Shown one piece after another: positions 24,356 to 35,992 of a stretch of 64,000 nt of DNA. Position 1 is the first letter of the stretch. Each line of letters begins with the position of its first letter. Made by a program: the position numbers and the translations under genes. Origin of the DNA: Yamagishiella unicocca (Eukaryota > Chlorophyta > Chlorophyceae > Chlamydomonadales > Volvocaceae); NCBI GenBank assembly GCA_003116995.1, contig BDSL01000026.1, positions 186,001-250,000 on the forward strand, given 5' to 3'. A model generated the notes under the pieces. It saw nothing but the letters and a program-made list of their open reading frames with translations, was not told where the DNA came from and did not search any database.

Positions 24356-25167
24356 ACCGCCGCAAGCGGCTCTCTCTCCCTCCCTCCACCCGCCCTAGGA
24401 CGCACCTCTCCGCCTAAAGATCTAAACCACCACACATCCTTCCAGCTGCCTCTACCCAGCATCACGTAACCTCCTCCATGTTGGCTCACTTCGAGCTGTC
24501 ATCCCGCACAAAGGACTACACGTCCAGCGTTTAGTTCGGGGTTTTGGCCTGTCAACCCCCGGGCGCTAGGAGGCGTGCAGAGACATCCGCCCACCGCTGC
24601 GATCCATCGACGAGCTGGCGCCAGACCGCCTCCAGTTCGCAGTCCGGCTCGGCGCACCGCGTCAGGAGGTAGTCCACCGCTATCAGGCAGGGGGGCGTGC
24701 CTTCCATCCCCAGGAGGGTGCCCCTTTCATCCACAGGATGCAAAATATCATGGCCTGGCTGTCGGTCTGGTTGTTGTGGATGTCGGTCTGGTATTGGACT
24801 GTATGGTCTTTTCGTAGGCCGGGGTTGTGGGCGTGTATACGAACTGAAGGCAGGCTGTCGCGGCGACCACCTCCCGCTGGCACGGCGAGTGGCTACTGAC
24901 TTGCAGCCTCCTTCGCCGATCCGGCAGTTCTTGAAACGAGCGATTAGTTTGTGTGCAACAGATTCGTTTTACTGTTTTTATTGCATACATCGATGTCACG
25001 ACACAGCTGGTGATCGACACAGCGCGTGCGAGACACCAGAACCCGCTCAGCAGTGGGGTGCAGTAACAGCAATGACTTCGGAAAGGCAGCAGTCGCGCCG
25101 AGCCCGGCTAAGTTGTACGGCACAAAATCAGGGACGTCCAATAGCAGCGGCGGCTACAAACAACCGG

Positions 25168-25285
25168 TTGGCAGTACGACAGGGTCATCATGTACGACAG
25201 CCACGGTTGTAAGCCGCTCGGCGCTGCTATACCAGCCGGGGAAGAGCCTTCCCACCATCTCGAGCATGCCTTTTCAGCGCTGATG
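25168..25285 (-). pseudogene. Second copy of the relic at 6058-6178
   Basis: On the minus strand it encodes the same FPGWYSSAERLTTVAVV core. Most differences from the first copy lie at the ends. It has no recognisable neighbouring exons. It sits 5' of transporter copy B, whereas the other copy sits 3' of copy A. Confidence 0.45.
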
Positions 25286-27059
25286 TGCCAGTTACGTGCT
25301 GTGTCGTGACATCGACCTGAAGGCACTGGAAGCGTCAATGGCTCAGTCCGCAGCTATTGTTCTCAATTCGTTACAATGACCGAATGCTCAATACGCAGAA
25401 TTATGGTTATTCTTGTAAGGCATGTAGAACGACCGAATCCCACCGTAAATGGCGAGATCCAGTCCGCGAGTCGGCAGGCCGTCAGCAGCAAGTCAGATGC
25501 GAGCGACCCTCGCGGCTATCTGCCTTCAAATTGCAGGCAGCGGTGACCGGGAGGGCCTACCGCCGCCTCGCTAAACTTTACCCCACACTTTGTTGAAACC
25601 ATGGCCGAAACCACGGGCCAAGGTAATTATAACACGGCTTCCGTTCACGCCTTCCCCTCCGCTCCGCACGAAGCCGAAGACGGGACTCACGGCCCGAGTC
25701 CACGAGCACACTCATCGACAACGCACTCACCACACCGCGCAAGCTACTTCAGCACTAGAAAGAATAGCAAGCGCTTATTAAATTAGGATAGCAGCGGCAA
25801 GAAGCGCATCCCTGCGCAGGGTTTGCGATAAGGGCGAGATTCGGGACTACCGCCCGGAAGCGATAAAACATCCGCCACACAGCCGCTAGGGCAGCGCTGC
25901 GCTCCTGCAGCCCACGCACAGATCGCGCCTGGCGGTTGTCCACGCCCCAAAGACCACTTACCAAACCACCATGCAGAGCAACAAAGCCCTAGCCGCGAAG
26001 GCCGCCTCCAAACACAAAACACGACACTCCCGCAGACAGACACGACACTCGGGTTCCCGCTGCTTGCCGATGCCGTAACGACCGCCGAGGACGGTAGAAC
26101 GGCACACAGCAAGCGCGAGTAAAAGAATTATTGGCTTATAATGCGCACGAAAAGACACTACACGTGATTGCATATGTGGACGGCCACATGCATCCTTGAG
26201 AACGGTAAAAAACCAAGCAACGGCTCCGCTCTTCAACCGCCGTGGGCTGGTGAGCCCAGTTCATTCCACCGACAGATTTTTCCACAATTTGTACAACCAG
26301 CCATATTGCGCGTCTGTACCACGAGTCCGCAACGAGTGATACGACGACAGACTGCCCACAGCAATGCCGCACCAGTATTTAGCAGGACTGTCGCCCAAAC
26401 CACTCACTCCATGCAAACGCGTATCGCTCTATGGCCAGCAAGAGTGCATGAAAACATGCACAAAATTGTCTTCGCAATGACCATTACGCTTGATTTGCGA
26501 CGCTCAAGATGCAGTATCCACGGCCACAAATAGGCTTAGGGAACCGTTTGTTCGGTCATATTACTCGGGAGGGCAGCTTGACCCCACAATAGTTCATGCT
26601 TTAGGGCACAGCCGGGAAGACAGAAGCCACACGCAATGGCTGCAACATACTTTCATTTTAAGTGTGACTCTGAACGGACAACAGGATTCACCGATACATA
26701 TCTCTCTTCTCATCCCAGCAAAAACGGCAACAGCTCCTCAGAGCTCACGGACGCGCCCACACTCGCATTCACGGCAGTTATGTACGGTGGGCACCCCGAG
26801 GTCCACGTCAGCCAACAGTATTTCGTTTTCTCTTGATCTGGATCCGTGGCGTTTCAGTCGAAGCCGTGGCATTTCGACCGAAGCCGTGAAACTTCGACCG
26901 AAGCCTTTGCGTTTCGGCTGCCGACGAGACCTCATGCGCTCATGCACGTGCCCGCCTGCAGGCGGCAGCGGGACGGAGTGGGAGATGCGAAAAAGTGAGG
27001 AGAGATTTCGTGCGCCCAACAATTGCGCCGGCTCGTCACGCTGCAAGCTGCATCACACG

Positions 27060-28629
27060 TTAACAAATCCCACGCGAGCCCACACGCCTGTCGCATCCGG
27101 GTACGTCATCGCAATCCTGGACCCACCATCCGGCGGCGGCTGACGCTGCAGCCTGGACCATGGCTTGGCCCTCTCGGAACATGCAGTACGGCACGCGGGT
27201 ATTTATGCCGTTGCTGGCCCAGCAGGATACCTCTGCCATGGTCTTGCAGTAGTTGAAGGTCGGGTGCTGCCCGGTAGCGGCCACATCCGAAGGCACCAGC
27301 ACCTGTGCTCGGCGGCAAAGAGGTGGGTCAACGCTGTGAGAGGCAGTGGTTCGTTCATCTTGGAGGGCTCTGATGGCTCGTCTCCTGCCGCGTCAGCAGC
27401 ACACTACCGCGCACCCTCGTGGGCCCACGGTTTTGAATACACTGTCCAATGGACATAAGAAGCTCAAAAACGTCAATGGGCTGTCGGCAGGGCTTAGGGC
27501 CACCCTCAATCGACGCCAAGGTGGCCCATGATGTCTCCGCCGAGCTGCAAGCACAAGGATACTGCGCGAGTGGAGCAGCCCTGTCCTCTGCCCGCCAAGG
27601 GGGGATCGATCACCTACCGGCAAGGGCGCGGACACGGAATGCTCCTCGTCAGCGGTACCTGAGGGCGCCGCTGGCTCAATCGCCACGTGAATTTCTGAGC
27701 CCGGCGTTATGCCGCCGTAAGAGAATAGTGAGCGCGTGTCGTCGAGCAGCATGTCATACGTGGTATCGTACTGCGGAGCTGACTGTGCTGAGATGCTGTC
27801 GCTCGAACGTCGCTGCTGCAAAAAGGTTCGCTGTAGCGACAGCCACCGCTGGCGTCCAAATGGGACCCCTGTATCATTTTTTTACGATTCGGTATGTAAG
27901 CAGGGGTGTAGGCACTGAATAAGACCCTGTCGCGAAGGCCCAATGGAGGAAGCGAATCATGGGCAAGGGAGGAGCGGAGCTTACCCTGAGTTTTTCGAAC
28001 AAGTTGACGAACATCGCCGACAGTTGTGCTCGCACATACGAGCATCTGCATGTGCTGGGCCTCTTCTCCGGGGCTTAGCAGCGTAACGCCGACGGCAATG
28101 CCAGGCTCGGCTCCAGGCAGAACAATGCGGGCCAGCAGCGGCGTGATTGACCCACGTTCATGCGCGTCATTTTTCTGCCTCGCAGAAATTGCAAGCGGCG
28201 CGTTTGGAATTTGGTCGTCAAGTCGTTTATGAATCGCTGGAGCGGCGTCGAGGGCTTGACCGGGCGCGCTGACGCATTGATGTGACGTGTGGAGGAACTG
28301 GTTGCACGGGCCAACCTGTTGCGGACGAAACGCGGAAAATGACGCCAATGCCAAGCAATGGCAAGCGCGCGCCAACCCACTGACGTGGTGGAGAAACCAT
28401 TTGAGCACCTGCAGCGCTAGTATGCGCTTACCTGATAGTTATAGAATCCGATGCTTGCTGTGCTCGCCGTGTCCGGAGTAAGGATAGCGAGCCCAACCAA
28501 GTCGCTCAACAACCTTTTGCCAAGTTCTTCAAGGTTGGCGAAACCCTCAGCGGCGTAACTACGCAAGACGCATATGTTTGTGCTGTAGACCAGCGCCTCC
28601 ACCGTCAGCTCTACACCTTCGGCTGCCAT
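27060..28629 (-). CDS. Unknown protein with a ubiquitin-like segment
   Basis: Not recognised as a named family. A four-exon model keeps frame throughout: 28432-28629, 27985-28174, 27618-27787 and 27060-27302, giving 266 residues with the ATG at 28629. Exon 2 and exon 3 join into a ubiquitin-like stretch: MLVCASTTVGDVRQLVRKTQ, a spacer, then YDMLLDDTRSLFSYGGITPG and SEIHVAIEP, which follows the beta-grasp pattern (T-V-x-D-V, then L-D-D-T-R-S-L, then G-S-x-I-H-V). The last exon is Cys/Trp-containing and has no clear domain. The acceptor of exon 2 (TGCGAGGCAG) and that of exon 3 were chosen partly because they keep frame, so details may change, and further exons on either side are possible. Confidence 0.45.
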
Positions 28630-29912
28630 GGCTGCGCGGTGCAAGGCTGCGGTAGGTGTGGGCTAGCCAGACCAGGTTCTATGATTGGCGGGAATAGTCT
28701 GGAAAATATTCCTATCAGTGATGTCTATTGACAATTACAGCTATTATAATCGAACCCAAGTTTCTGCAGCTGGACGAGCATTCTTGTCTTAGGACGGCTG
28801 CGTCGGCTGGACGACTGGACGACATTATCACGGCTTCAGCATCCTAGCTCTTACTTGGACGTGGAATTAATTGAGGTTCGACTTCCGTATTAGCGGACGG
28901 AAAAGCCGTGCAGCTTTTACTTATTACGCCACCTGGCCAGCTGGCTACGACAATAAGCCGCGAAAGACCAAGACGACTTGGCGCAACGAGCAAGCACAGA
29001 GCCTCCAAAAGATTATAGAGAATGATCGCGCCGATTGCAAGGCACGCCGCGCATCACGAGCCCTTGCCTGAGGCACGGGTATGGCGCGTAAGGCCCCGAG
29101 CCGCGGCGACGCGCGCCTGTGTCTGGAGGTCTCGAGCAATGGGACTATTTCACATATTATAGTGACAAAGTTGTGTACATTCACAATTGGAAAGATGTGG
29201 CAATCCTGCCTTCTGCATGCCTTCCGGGTAAGTTCGGGAGAGTGGCAAGGGTTCCGCAGTTATCGCCGCGCATGCCTTGCTTACACGGCTAAAGGTCTAC
29301 ACACACTACAGTTGAAGCCACACCATCGCACACGTCACGCCTTTGCCGCGCCAGCTTAATTAATGCAACCGCACAGCCTAAGTGACACCTAACTACGCCA
29401 AGCAAGGTCCTTGTAGATTCATGCCTCAACTTTCTATACGCTCTGTTTATAGCACAAAATATAGTTCATCGGGCACCCATGTTGTAATTGTTTTAAATAC
29501 AAAGTACCGGTGAAGGCATTCCTGGTTTTACAACGCGATGCCTGATTGTTGGTTCGACGCCTGAGGCAAAGTTGGTAGAAGAACGCCCGGCAATTCTGCC
29601 ACCTGGTGCCTTTGGCCCCGCCGGCATCACGGACCCGGCAAACCTTGTATGAAAGCGCTACGCGGCGGCTGCGAGCCGGCTCTCTCGCTGTACGTGATGG
29701 TTGCTACCGACGCAGAAGCCCCCGCGTGGGATGCCCGGAGTGCCGGTCCAGATATCAGCAGCACGTCGTGGATGCTGGCCAGACCAGGCAACATCCCACA
29801 AGCCGTCGAAGTGCACCGGCCCAAGCACCAGCAAGGACTTGGCTCCTGCCAGTTTGGCGATGGCCGCCGGCCCCCACCTCCGTGAGACGCGACGCGATGG
29901 CATGCACCGCTC
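28630..29912. other. Intergenic region between the ubiquitin-like gene and DRG1
   Basis: No supported gene. A plus frame ending at 29071 and minus frames around 29650-29900 look mildly protein-like but lack a proper start, splice sites or a recognisable family. Confidence 0.5.
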
Positions 29913-29917
29913 TTACA
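29913..29917 (-). terminator. Candidate TGTAA signal for DRG1
   Basis: TGTAA on the minus strand, about 0.95 kb after the DRG1 stop. If used, the stretch up to 30870, including a C run near 30418, is DRG1 3' UTR. Confidence 0.35.
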
Positions 29918-30870
29918 AGCCCCAGTGCCCGACAGGCAGCCTCGCGTCGCGGGAGGGATGACAGTGGCTGTAGCGAAATCCCTCCTGCGACCGACCACGC
30001 ACCAGAACACCGTGCGCCCTCGCCAATATCGGTACCTCGGCTTGCTGCTGCCCCGTGCTGCCTAGGACTTGCACTCAACCGTCCCTGAACCCACTCGCAT
30101 CCGAACGAAACGCCGCCCAGCAGGAGTGGTAATGCGCCACCATACAGCCTGCCCCCGCGCACCCCAAACCAGCCCCGGCCTGCCCACAGCACCCCTAAGC
30201 CCCTCCTAGATGCAACCCGCTGAACTGGGGGACGTCGGCCGTGACACCTTCCCCCCACGGGCCGGAATGAAGCGGGAGGTCCCACGGGCCCGACCCCATC
30301 CTCGTTGACCTCCGCCCTCCTGCGCTCCACGTCACCCCACCCCTCCTGCCGCAACACGGCCCCCTTTCGGCGCCACGTCACCAGCAGTCCCAACCCTGGC
30401 TAGTACCGTATTCGCGCCCCCCCCCCACGGGTCTCCCTCGAACCCCCCCGGCCGGCCACCGCAGACTGCCCGCTGCCTAAACAGGCACGCACACCGGGGC
30501 GGGACCCCAGCCCGCACATCCTGCAACCAACGGTACCAACTGGAACACCTGAATCCGCCTGACCCAGCTACGCACCGAGACCGCACCGTATCTCGTATCT
30601 CTCACCGATAGAGACAGGCGTGCCGCGCGGCCTCCTCGGCGTGCCGTGGCGTCTCAACCCACCATCGGGGTAGCGGCTCCTGCCTGCTGGCTAGGCGCTG
30701 CTTTGACCTCCAGACTATTTGCCATGCCGCGATAGCGGCAACCAAACTTCCTCCCCTACCCCGAGGCTTCAAAGCAGCCCTAGAAGGGACAGCAATCCCC
30801 ACCCATTTGTCCCTGATCCGTCCTTCCCTTTGTCCCCCCCTTTTTTAGGCTGGGGTCTTAGGTCTGCCGC

Positions 30871-33800
30871 TTAGATCTTCTTCACGATCTGTACGATGTC
30901 CTCGTCCTGCAGCACGTGGTCCTTGCCCACTCGCTGCGGCTTGTGCTTCACGGACGAGCCCCACACCAACGCGTACTTGAATTGCTTGACCAGCGTCTTG
31001 TGGATGCGGTTGCAAAAGTCCTCCACGGTGCTCCGCTGCCGGTGGAGCACCACCGGCTCGTTGAAGTCGGGCAGCTTGCCTGTTGGCGGACGATGATCGT
31101 GGGCGGTTGGGAACGGTTGGGAGCGGTTGGGAGCGGTTAGAATGGTCGCGAGGCGCGAGCCTGGCGCGGCCCCCCCACTGACGCCGTATTTTGAATTACA
31201 AAAGAGTATTTGTATGGTGCATAATGCTTATGATGCATTAAAATACGGTACTAGCACGAGGGCGCTTGTACATGAGCACCTCCCCCCCCTCCTTGCAGCT
31301 TTTTCCTCCTCCCCGCCAACGCCAGCCTGCGCTCTCCTGTACCTCGTCCCCTGCCCCGTCTCGTACGATAAACATGAGCTCCAACTGGCCCCCCCTTCCT
31401 CACCCTTTGGCTTGGTATACACACGGACCAGGTCCAGGTACTCCCAGGACATCTCCACCAGCCCGTCCAGGTTCCATTCGTGGAAGGCGCAGATGGGGCA
31501 GTAGTGCGGCAGCCTGGGGCCAGGGAGGGGGCGGCGTGGTGGGGTGATGGTTGGGCGGCGGTTGGGTGGCAGTTGGGTGGTGCCGGTTCGATGGTGGTTG
31601 GGTGGTGGTTGGGCGGCGGTTGGATGGCAGTTTGGCAGCGGTTGGGTGGTGGTTGGATGGTTCGATGGTTCGGCTGACGACCCCACTTCAGGGTTACGGA
31701 TTGGAGTGCGGGGTAACGAGGCTCTAACGACAGGATCTCCTCCCCGGGCGCCCTCCGCACATCCCCACCTGGACCAAGCCCCCCCAAGACCCCAAAACCA
31801 AATTCCCCCCTGTCCCCCTCTCCTACTTGTCCATGACCTCCAGCTCCTCGATGGTGATCTGGTCGATCTTGTTGATGACGTAGATGGCGGGGATGTAGAC
31901 GCGGGACCCCTCGATGACGTCAACCAGGTCGTCCAGGTCGTAGTCGTCAACCATGGTGATGTCGGCGTTGTGGATGCTGGGGGGGGGGGAGGGGCAGGGC
32001 GGGGAGGGAGGTGTACGACCCGGAAAACCCGTATGTGGGGGGAAGGGGGCGATGGGACGGGGGAGAGAGGTGGTGGGTGGGTGGGTAGGGAGGGGGGAGG
32101 GAGGGGGAAGGGAGAAGCGGACGCGGGGTGCTGCCTTCCCGAACCCGTGTCCTGCTGGAACCGTGTTTCCCCATACTGCGGGGGGCCCCCTCGTTTCCTT
32201 ATCTCCTGTACCCAGATCATTGGCCCACTCGTCGCAATTTGGTGCGCCTCATCTCGGGCGCCCTCGCCCCCGACTGAGCCCAGAAGACCCCTCCTCCCTC
32301 CTTCCCTCCTTCCCCCCTTCCCTCCTTCCCTCCTTCCCTCCTTCCCTCCTTCCCTCCTTCCCTCCTTCCCTCCTTCCCTCCTTCCCTCCTTCCCTCCCTC
32401 CCTCCTCCCTCCCTCCCTCCTTCCCTCACACGCCCCTCCGTCCCCCTCCCGGCCCTCACCGGTATTCGGAGCAAACCGCCTTGACCGCGTCCAGGTCCAG
32501 CTTGGCATTCGGGACCATGCAGGAGAAGTTAATGCCGCCGCGATCTTTCTTTCTGTGGGGCCGACGGCGGGGAAGGACGGGGAGGGGGTTGAAAGAGAAT
32601 CCGCGAATCCACGGCCGACAAACCAAGGCGGGGAGGCGCTCGTCGGTGGCGGGAGGAGGCGCTGATGGGTGCACACGGATGAGGCTGAGATGGGGGCTGA
32701 CGGCCGGCGGGACGTGGTTTGCCCCTTTTTGAACGCACCCTGGCGCCCCAAGCAATGCTCCCTGGGTACCCTTAAACCCTAAAACACGTGCTTTCCTTCC
32801 GCCGCTGCCGTGCCCAGCTGATTGTTGCTGCGCTCACGCACCCCCGGGCCACCCGGCTCAGCGGCGGTGCATCATGCGCACCTGAAGCTGATGTTGGGAG
32901 GCTTCTTGTTGAGCCGGATGCCGAAACCCTAGCGCGGCAGGGGAGTAGGCAGCAGGAGGAGGTAGGTAGCACGAGCACGAGGAGGAGGTAGCGATTGCGT
33001 GCGCCGGCGGGTAGCCGGAGGGATGAGGTTGGGGAAGGCGTGGCGCGGAGAGCAGCAGTGGAGAGCAGCAGTGGAGGCAGCAGTGGAGGCAGCAGTGGAG
33101 AGCAGCAGTGGAGGCAGCAGTGGAGGCAGCAGTGGAGGCAGCAGTGGAGGCAGCAGTGGAGGCGGCAGTGGAGGCAGCAGTGGAGGCAGCAGTGGAGGCA
33201 GCAGTGGAGGCAGCAGTGGAGGCAGCAGTGGAGGCAGCAGTGGAGGCAGCAGTGGAGGCAGCAGTGGAGGCAGCAGTGGAGGCAGCAGTGGAGGCAGCAG
33301 TGGAGGCAGCAGTGGAGGCAGCAGTGGAGGCAGCAGTGGAGGCAGCAGTGGAGGCAGCAGTGGAGGCAGCAGTGGAGGCAGCAGTGGAGGCAGCAGTGGA
33401 GGCAGCAGTGGAGGCAGCAGTGGAGGCAGCAGTGGAGGCAGCAGTGGAGGCAGCAGTGGAGGCAGCAGTGGAGGCGGCAGGTACTGAGGATCGCCGCCTA
33501 CCCTCGCCAGACTCCCGCACCTCACTCCGTGCCAAAATCAGGTTACTTGGGTTTTAGGGTCATAGGGTTCCAAGGGTTTTCCGCACCTCGAGCTCGTGCT
33601 CAATTAGGCGCTTGTGTGTGAGGGGTTTGAGGCAGTCCAGCACGATGAGAATGAGGCTGCACGTGCGGGCGGTGGAGATGACTTGGCGACCGCGACCCTT
33701 GCCGTCCTTGGCTCCCTCGATAATACCAGGGAGATCCAGCATCTGGATCTTGGCGCCGCGGTATCGTACGATGCCGGGAATGCACGTGAGCGTCGTGAAC

Positions 33801-35617
33801 TCGTACGACGCGGCCTGTGGGTTGCGGTGGGGGTGTTGGGTGGTGGTTGGGGGGCGGTTGGGCGGTTGTTGCCTCAGGACGGGCCAGGTTCCGTACACGG
33901 CGCGGTCTGCTACCCCACTCGCACAGCAGCTAGGTCGCCTGCCAGACCCAATCCATGAGGAGCCAATCCATGAGACGGGGGAGGTCCAGGTCCCTAGGTA
34001 CCCTCCCTGGACCCCCCACACACACATGGACCCCCTCCCCGCATGGACCCCCGCCGGCTGAGCCCCGAGCCCAATAGGCAGCCGTGGCTCCGGTCCCGGC
34101 TCTGGCCGGACGCCCCCCTCGGCCCGGTAGCCCGACCGGCCGCCTCCTTCCCCCCAGGCTCCTCCCGCCGCTCCCGCCAGCGCCGCTGCCGGGTCCACTG
34201 CCCGCAGACCGGCCGGTGCTGCTACTGCTGCCGCCACCAGCGCTTCTCCTGCTGCCGCCACCAGAGCTGCTACTGCCGCTGCCACGGCCGCCAGGGCTGC
34301 CACCGCAATTAGAGCCGCCAGTGCCGCCAGGCCCCAATTGCCGTACCTCAGGCAGCGCCACCCGCCCCCAAACCCAACCGGCGGGTGAGCCACTCCCCGC
34401 TACCTGGGGCGGCACCTGTCCCGCCGTCATGCCCCTCCTCCCTCCGCCTCCCTCCTCCCTCCGCCTCCCTCCTCCCTGGCACCCTCCCTCCTCCCTCCTC
34501 CCTCCGCCTCCCTCCTCCCTGGCACCCTCCCTCCTCCCTCCTCCCTCCGCCTCCCTCCTCCCTGGCACCCTACCTCCTCCCTCCTCCCTCCGCCTCCCTC
34601 CTCCCTGGCACCCTCCCTCCTCCCTCCTCCCTCCGCCTCCCTCCTCCCTGGCACCCTCCCTCCTCCCTCCTCCCTCCGCCTCCCTCCTCCCTGGCACCCT
34701 ACCTCCTCCCTCCTCCCTCCGCCTCCCTCCTCCCTGGCACCCTACCTCCGAGAAGGTGCCCGTCAGCTTGGTGAGGAGAGTGGACTTGCCCACGGAGGGG
34801 AAGCCAACGAAGCCCACTCGGGCGTCTCCCACTTTGGTCACATCGAAGCCTGCGGTTGCAGCAGCCAGGGAGGAAGCCAGGGGGGCAGGAAGCCAGCCAG
34901 GCAGGAACGGCGCCGAGCGTAAAGTGACGGAGGAGGGGCACCGGCGAGGGGCGGAGAAGCGCCGCTAGGCTCCCGGCCCCCACGAGCTTCCTGACACCTC
35001 GCACGCCCCCTCCCGCGCCGTGCAAGGCGGTGCCACAACCGGTGCCTCCCCGCAGTTTCTGCCGGTTGCGCTGCCGAGCGGACCACGAGCCCCCTACACC
35101 ATACCCCATCCAGCCCCCACCCCCTGCCCCAGCGGCCTGCATCCCACATGCACCCCCCTTGCCGCACATCGCCCCGCCCGCCAGGCTGCCGCACCCACCA
35201 TCGCCTCCTGGCCCCCCTTTGGCCCCGGTGCTCGGCTCCAGCAGGTCTCGCCGTAGCTTAGCCAGCTTAGCCTACGAGTAGCAACACGACGTGCGTATGT
35301 ATGTGTGTGTATGTGTGTATGTGTGTTTGGACGCCATGCGTGGCCTCTGCGGGCCGCCGGTGAACACGCTGTGCGGAAGTCCGCGCCACGCGACTCGGGA
35401 GGGGCCGACAGAGTGCGCGAGGGATGCGAGCACGGTCGCACCTTGAGCATGCCCAGATGGCCCATAGTGGCCTTATTCTTCTGGGTCCTTGCCATCTGGT
35501 GGGGGAAGCGACAGCAGCGTCACATCGCAGAGTCCGTCCGTGCGCCGGCGGCTCGGGCGGCAGGGCGGGAAGCTTTACCTCATCCTCAATATCCTTGATC
35601 TTTTGTATGAGACTCAT
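30871..35617 (-). CDS. DRG1: Developmentally regulated GTP-binding protein DRG1
   Basis: OBG-class TRAFAC GTPase that acts in the cytosol on ribosomes and normally works with a DFRP partner. Ten exons: 35579-35617, 35442-35495, 35199-35271, 34746-34849, 33587-33814, 32882-32928, 32460-32552, 31827-31976, 31404-31513, 30871-31079. All phases match, giving 368 residues, as expected for DRG1 (human about 367). The N-terminal [10 protein letters not shown] helix is family-typical. G1 is GFPSVGKST (residues 71-79), G3 is DLPG (117-120) followed by the DRG hallmark [14 protein letters not shown]4 is NKID (248-251), and a TGS domain closes the protein, ending VQIVKKI. Residues before YEFTTLT read SEAASYEF where animals have SEVAAYEF, a small change at a splice junction. 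Several introns are packed with minisatellites. The gene is divergent from the LIFEGUARD gene with 375 bp between start codons. Confidence 0.96.
32285..32425. repeat. Polypyrimidine CCTCCTT minisatellite in DRG1 intron 7
   Basis: Tandem CCCTCCTT-type units fill the intron beside the donor of exon 7. On the transcribed strand the tract is all purine (GGAGGAAGG). Confidence 0.9.
33050..33480. repeat. 12-bp minisatellite in DRG1 intron 5
   Basis: About 35 units of GGAGGCAGCAGT run through intron 5. The frames it opens on both strands (Gly-Ser, Trp-Arg, Ala-Ser-Thr and Leu-Pro repeats) are artefacts because splicing removes it. Confidence 0.95.
34436..34745. repeat. 43-bp minisatellite in DRG1 intron 4 that includes the donor
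   Basis: GGCACCCT recurs at 34478, 34521, 34564, 34607, 34650, 34693 and 34736, an exact 43-bp period. On the minus strand the unit begins with the real donor sequence GTAGGGTGCC. Units near 34564 and 34693 keep an intact GGAGGTAGGG; the others carry GGAGGG. Confidence 0.95.
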
Positions 35618-35992
35618 TTTTGCGGTGTTTCCTTCTAGGAAGAGGGGCGGTGAAGTTCTGAGCGCAGCGCGCAGGGCAAGTGTAAGCGATGCCTGGCCCG
35701 ATGCAAACGGCAACACTAGCTATGCAATCGGTAGCAAAGCGCCTAGAGGGCCCAAAGGTCAAAGTAGTATATTCAATTCCGAAGAAGTTAAGGTTTCATG
35801 CAACAGACGAATTAGCTTCCTGCCTGCACGACAATGCAAGTCCAGGCCTTAACTAAAACAGGTGCTGATCTACAGAGATATATAACAAATTGTTGACATT
35901 TGTTGCCCCTTTCGAGGCATAGCTATAACGAGTCCTTCTAGTTGAAGCTGCCGATCCCTTGGTCTATTCTACCGCGCGTGGCGTTCAATACG
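35618..35992. promoter_or_regulatory. Bidirectional intergenic region of DRG1 and LIFEGUARD-like genes
   Basis: Only 375 bp separates the two start codons on opposite strands, so both 5' UTRs and promoters must share it. It is AT-richer than its surroundings. I see no unambiguous TATA box. Confidence 0.5.

Larger units (their letters stand above)
23239..27059. other. Gene-poor region upstream of transporter copy B
   Basis: About 3.8 kb with no gene I can support. It contains the promoter side of copy B, two diverged direct repeats (23928-24032 and 24252-24355), a relic matching 6058-6178, and scattered short frames. The minus frame 24552-24743 has protein-like composition but no supporting exons. 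Composition is AT-richer than the genic parts. Confidence 0.55.

Noticed and set aside
24552..24743. Minus frame with protein-like composition (LEAVWRQLVDGSQRWADVSA)
   Set aside because: No start, partner exon or known family. Left as part of the gene-poor region.
29755..30393. 212-residue minus-strand frame
   Set aside because: GC-rich region with several overlapping frames and no family resemblance; most of it lies in the probable DRG1 3' UTR.
32858..33621. Gly-Ser, Ala-Ser-Thr, Leu-Pro and Trp-Arg repeat proteins of 149-225 residues
   Set aside because: Artefacts of the 12-bp repeat in DRG1 intron 5.
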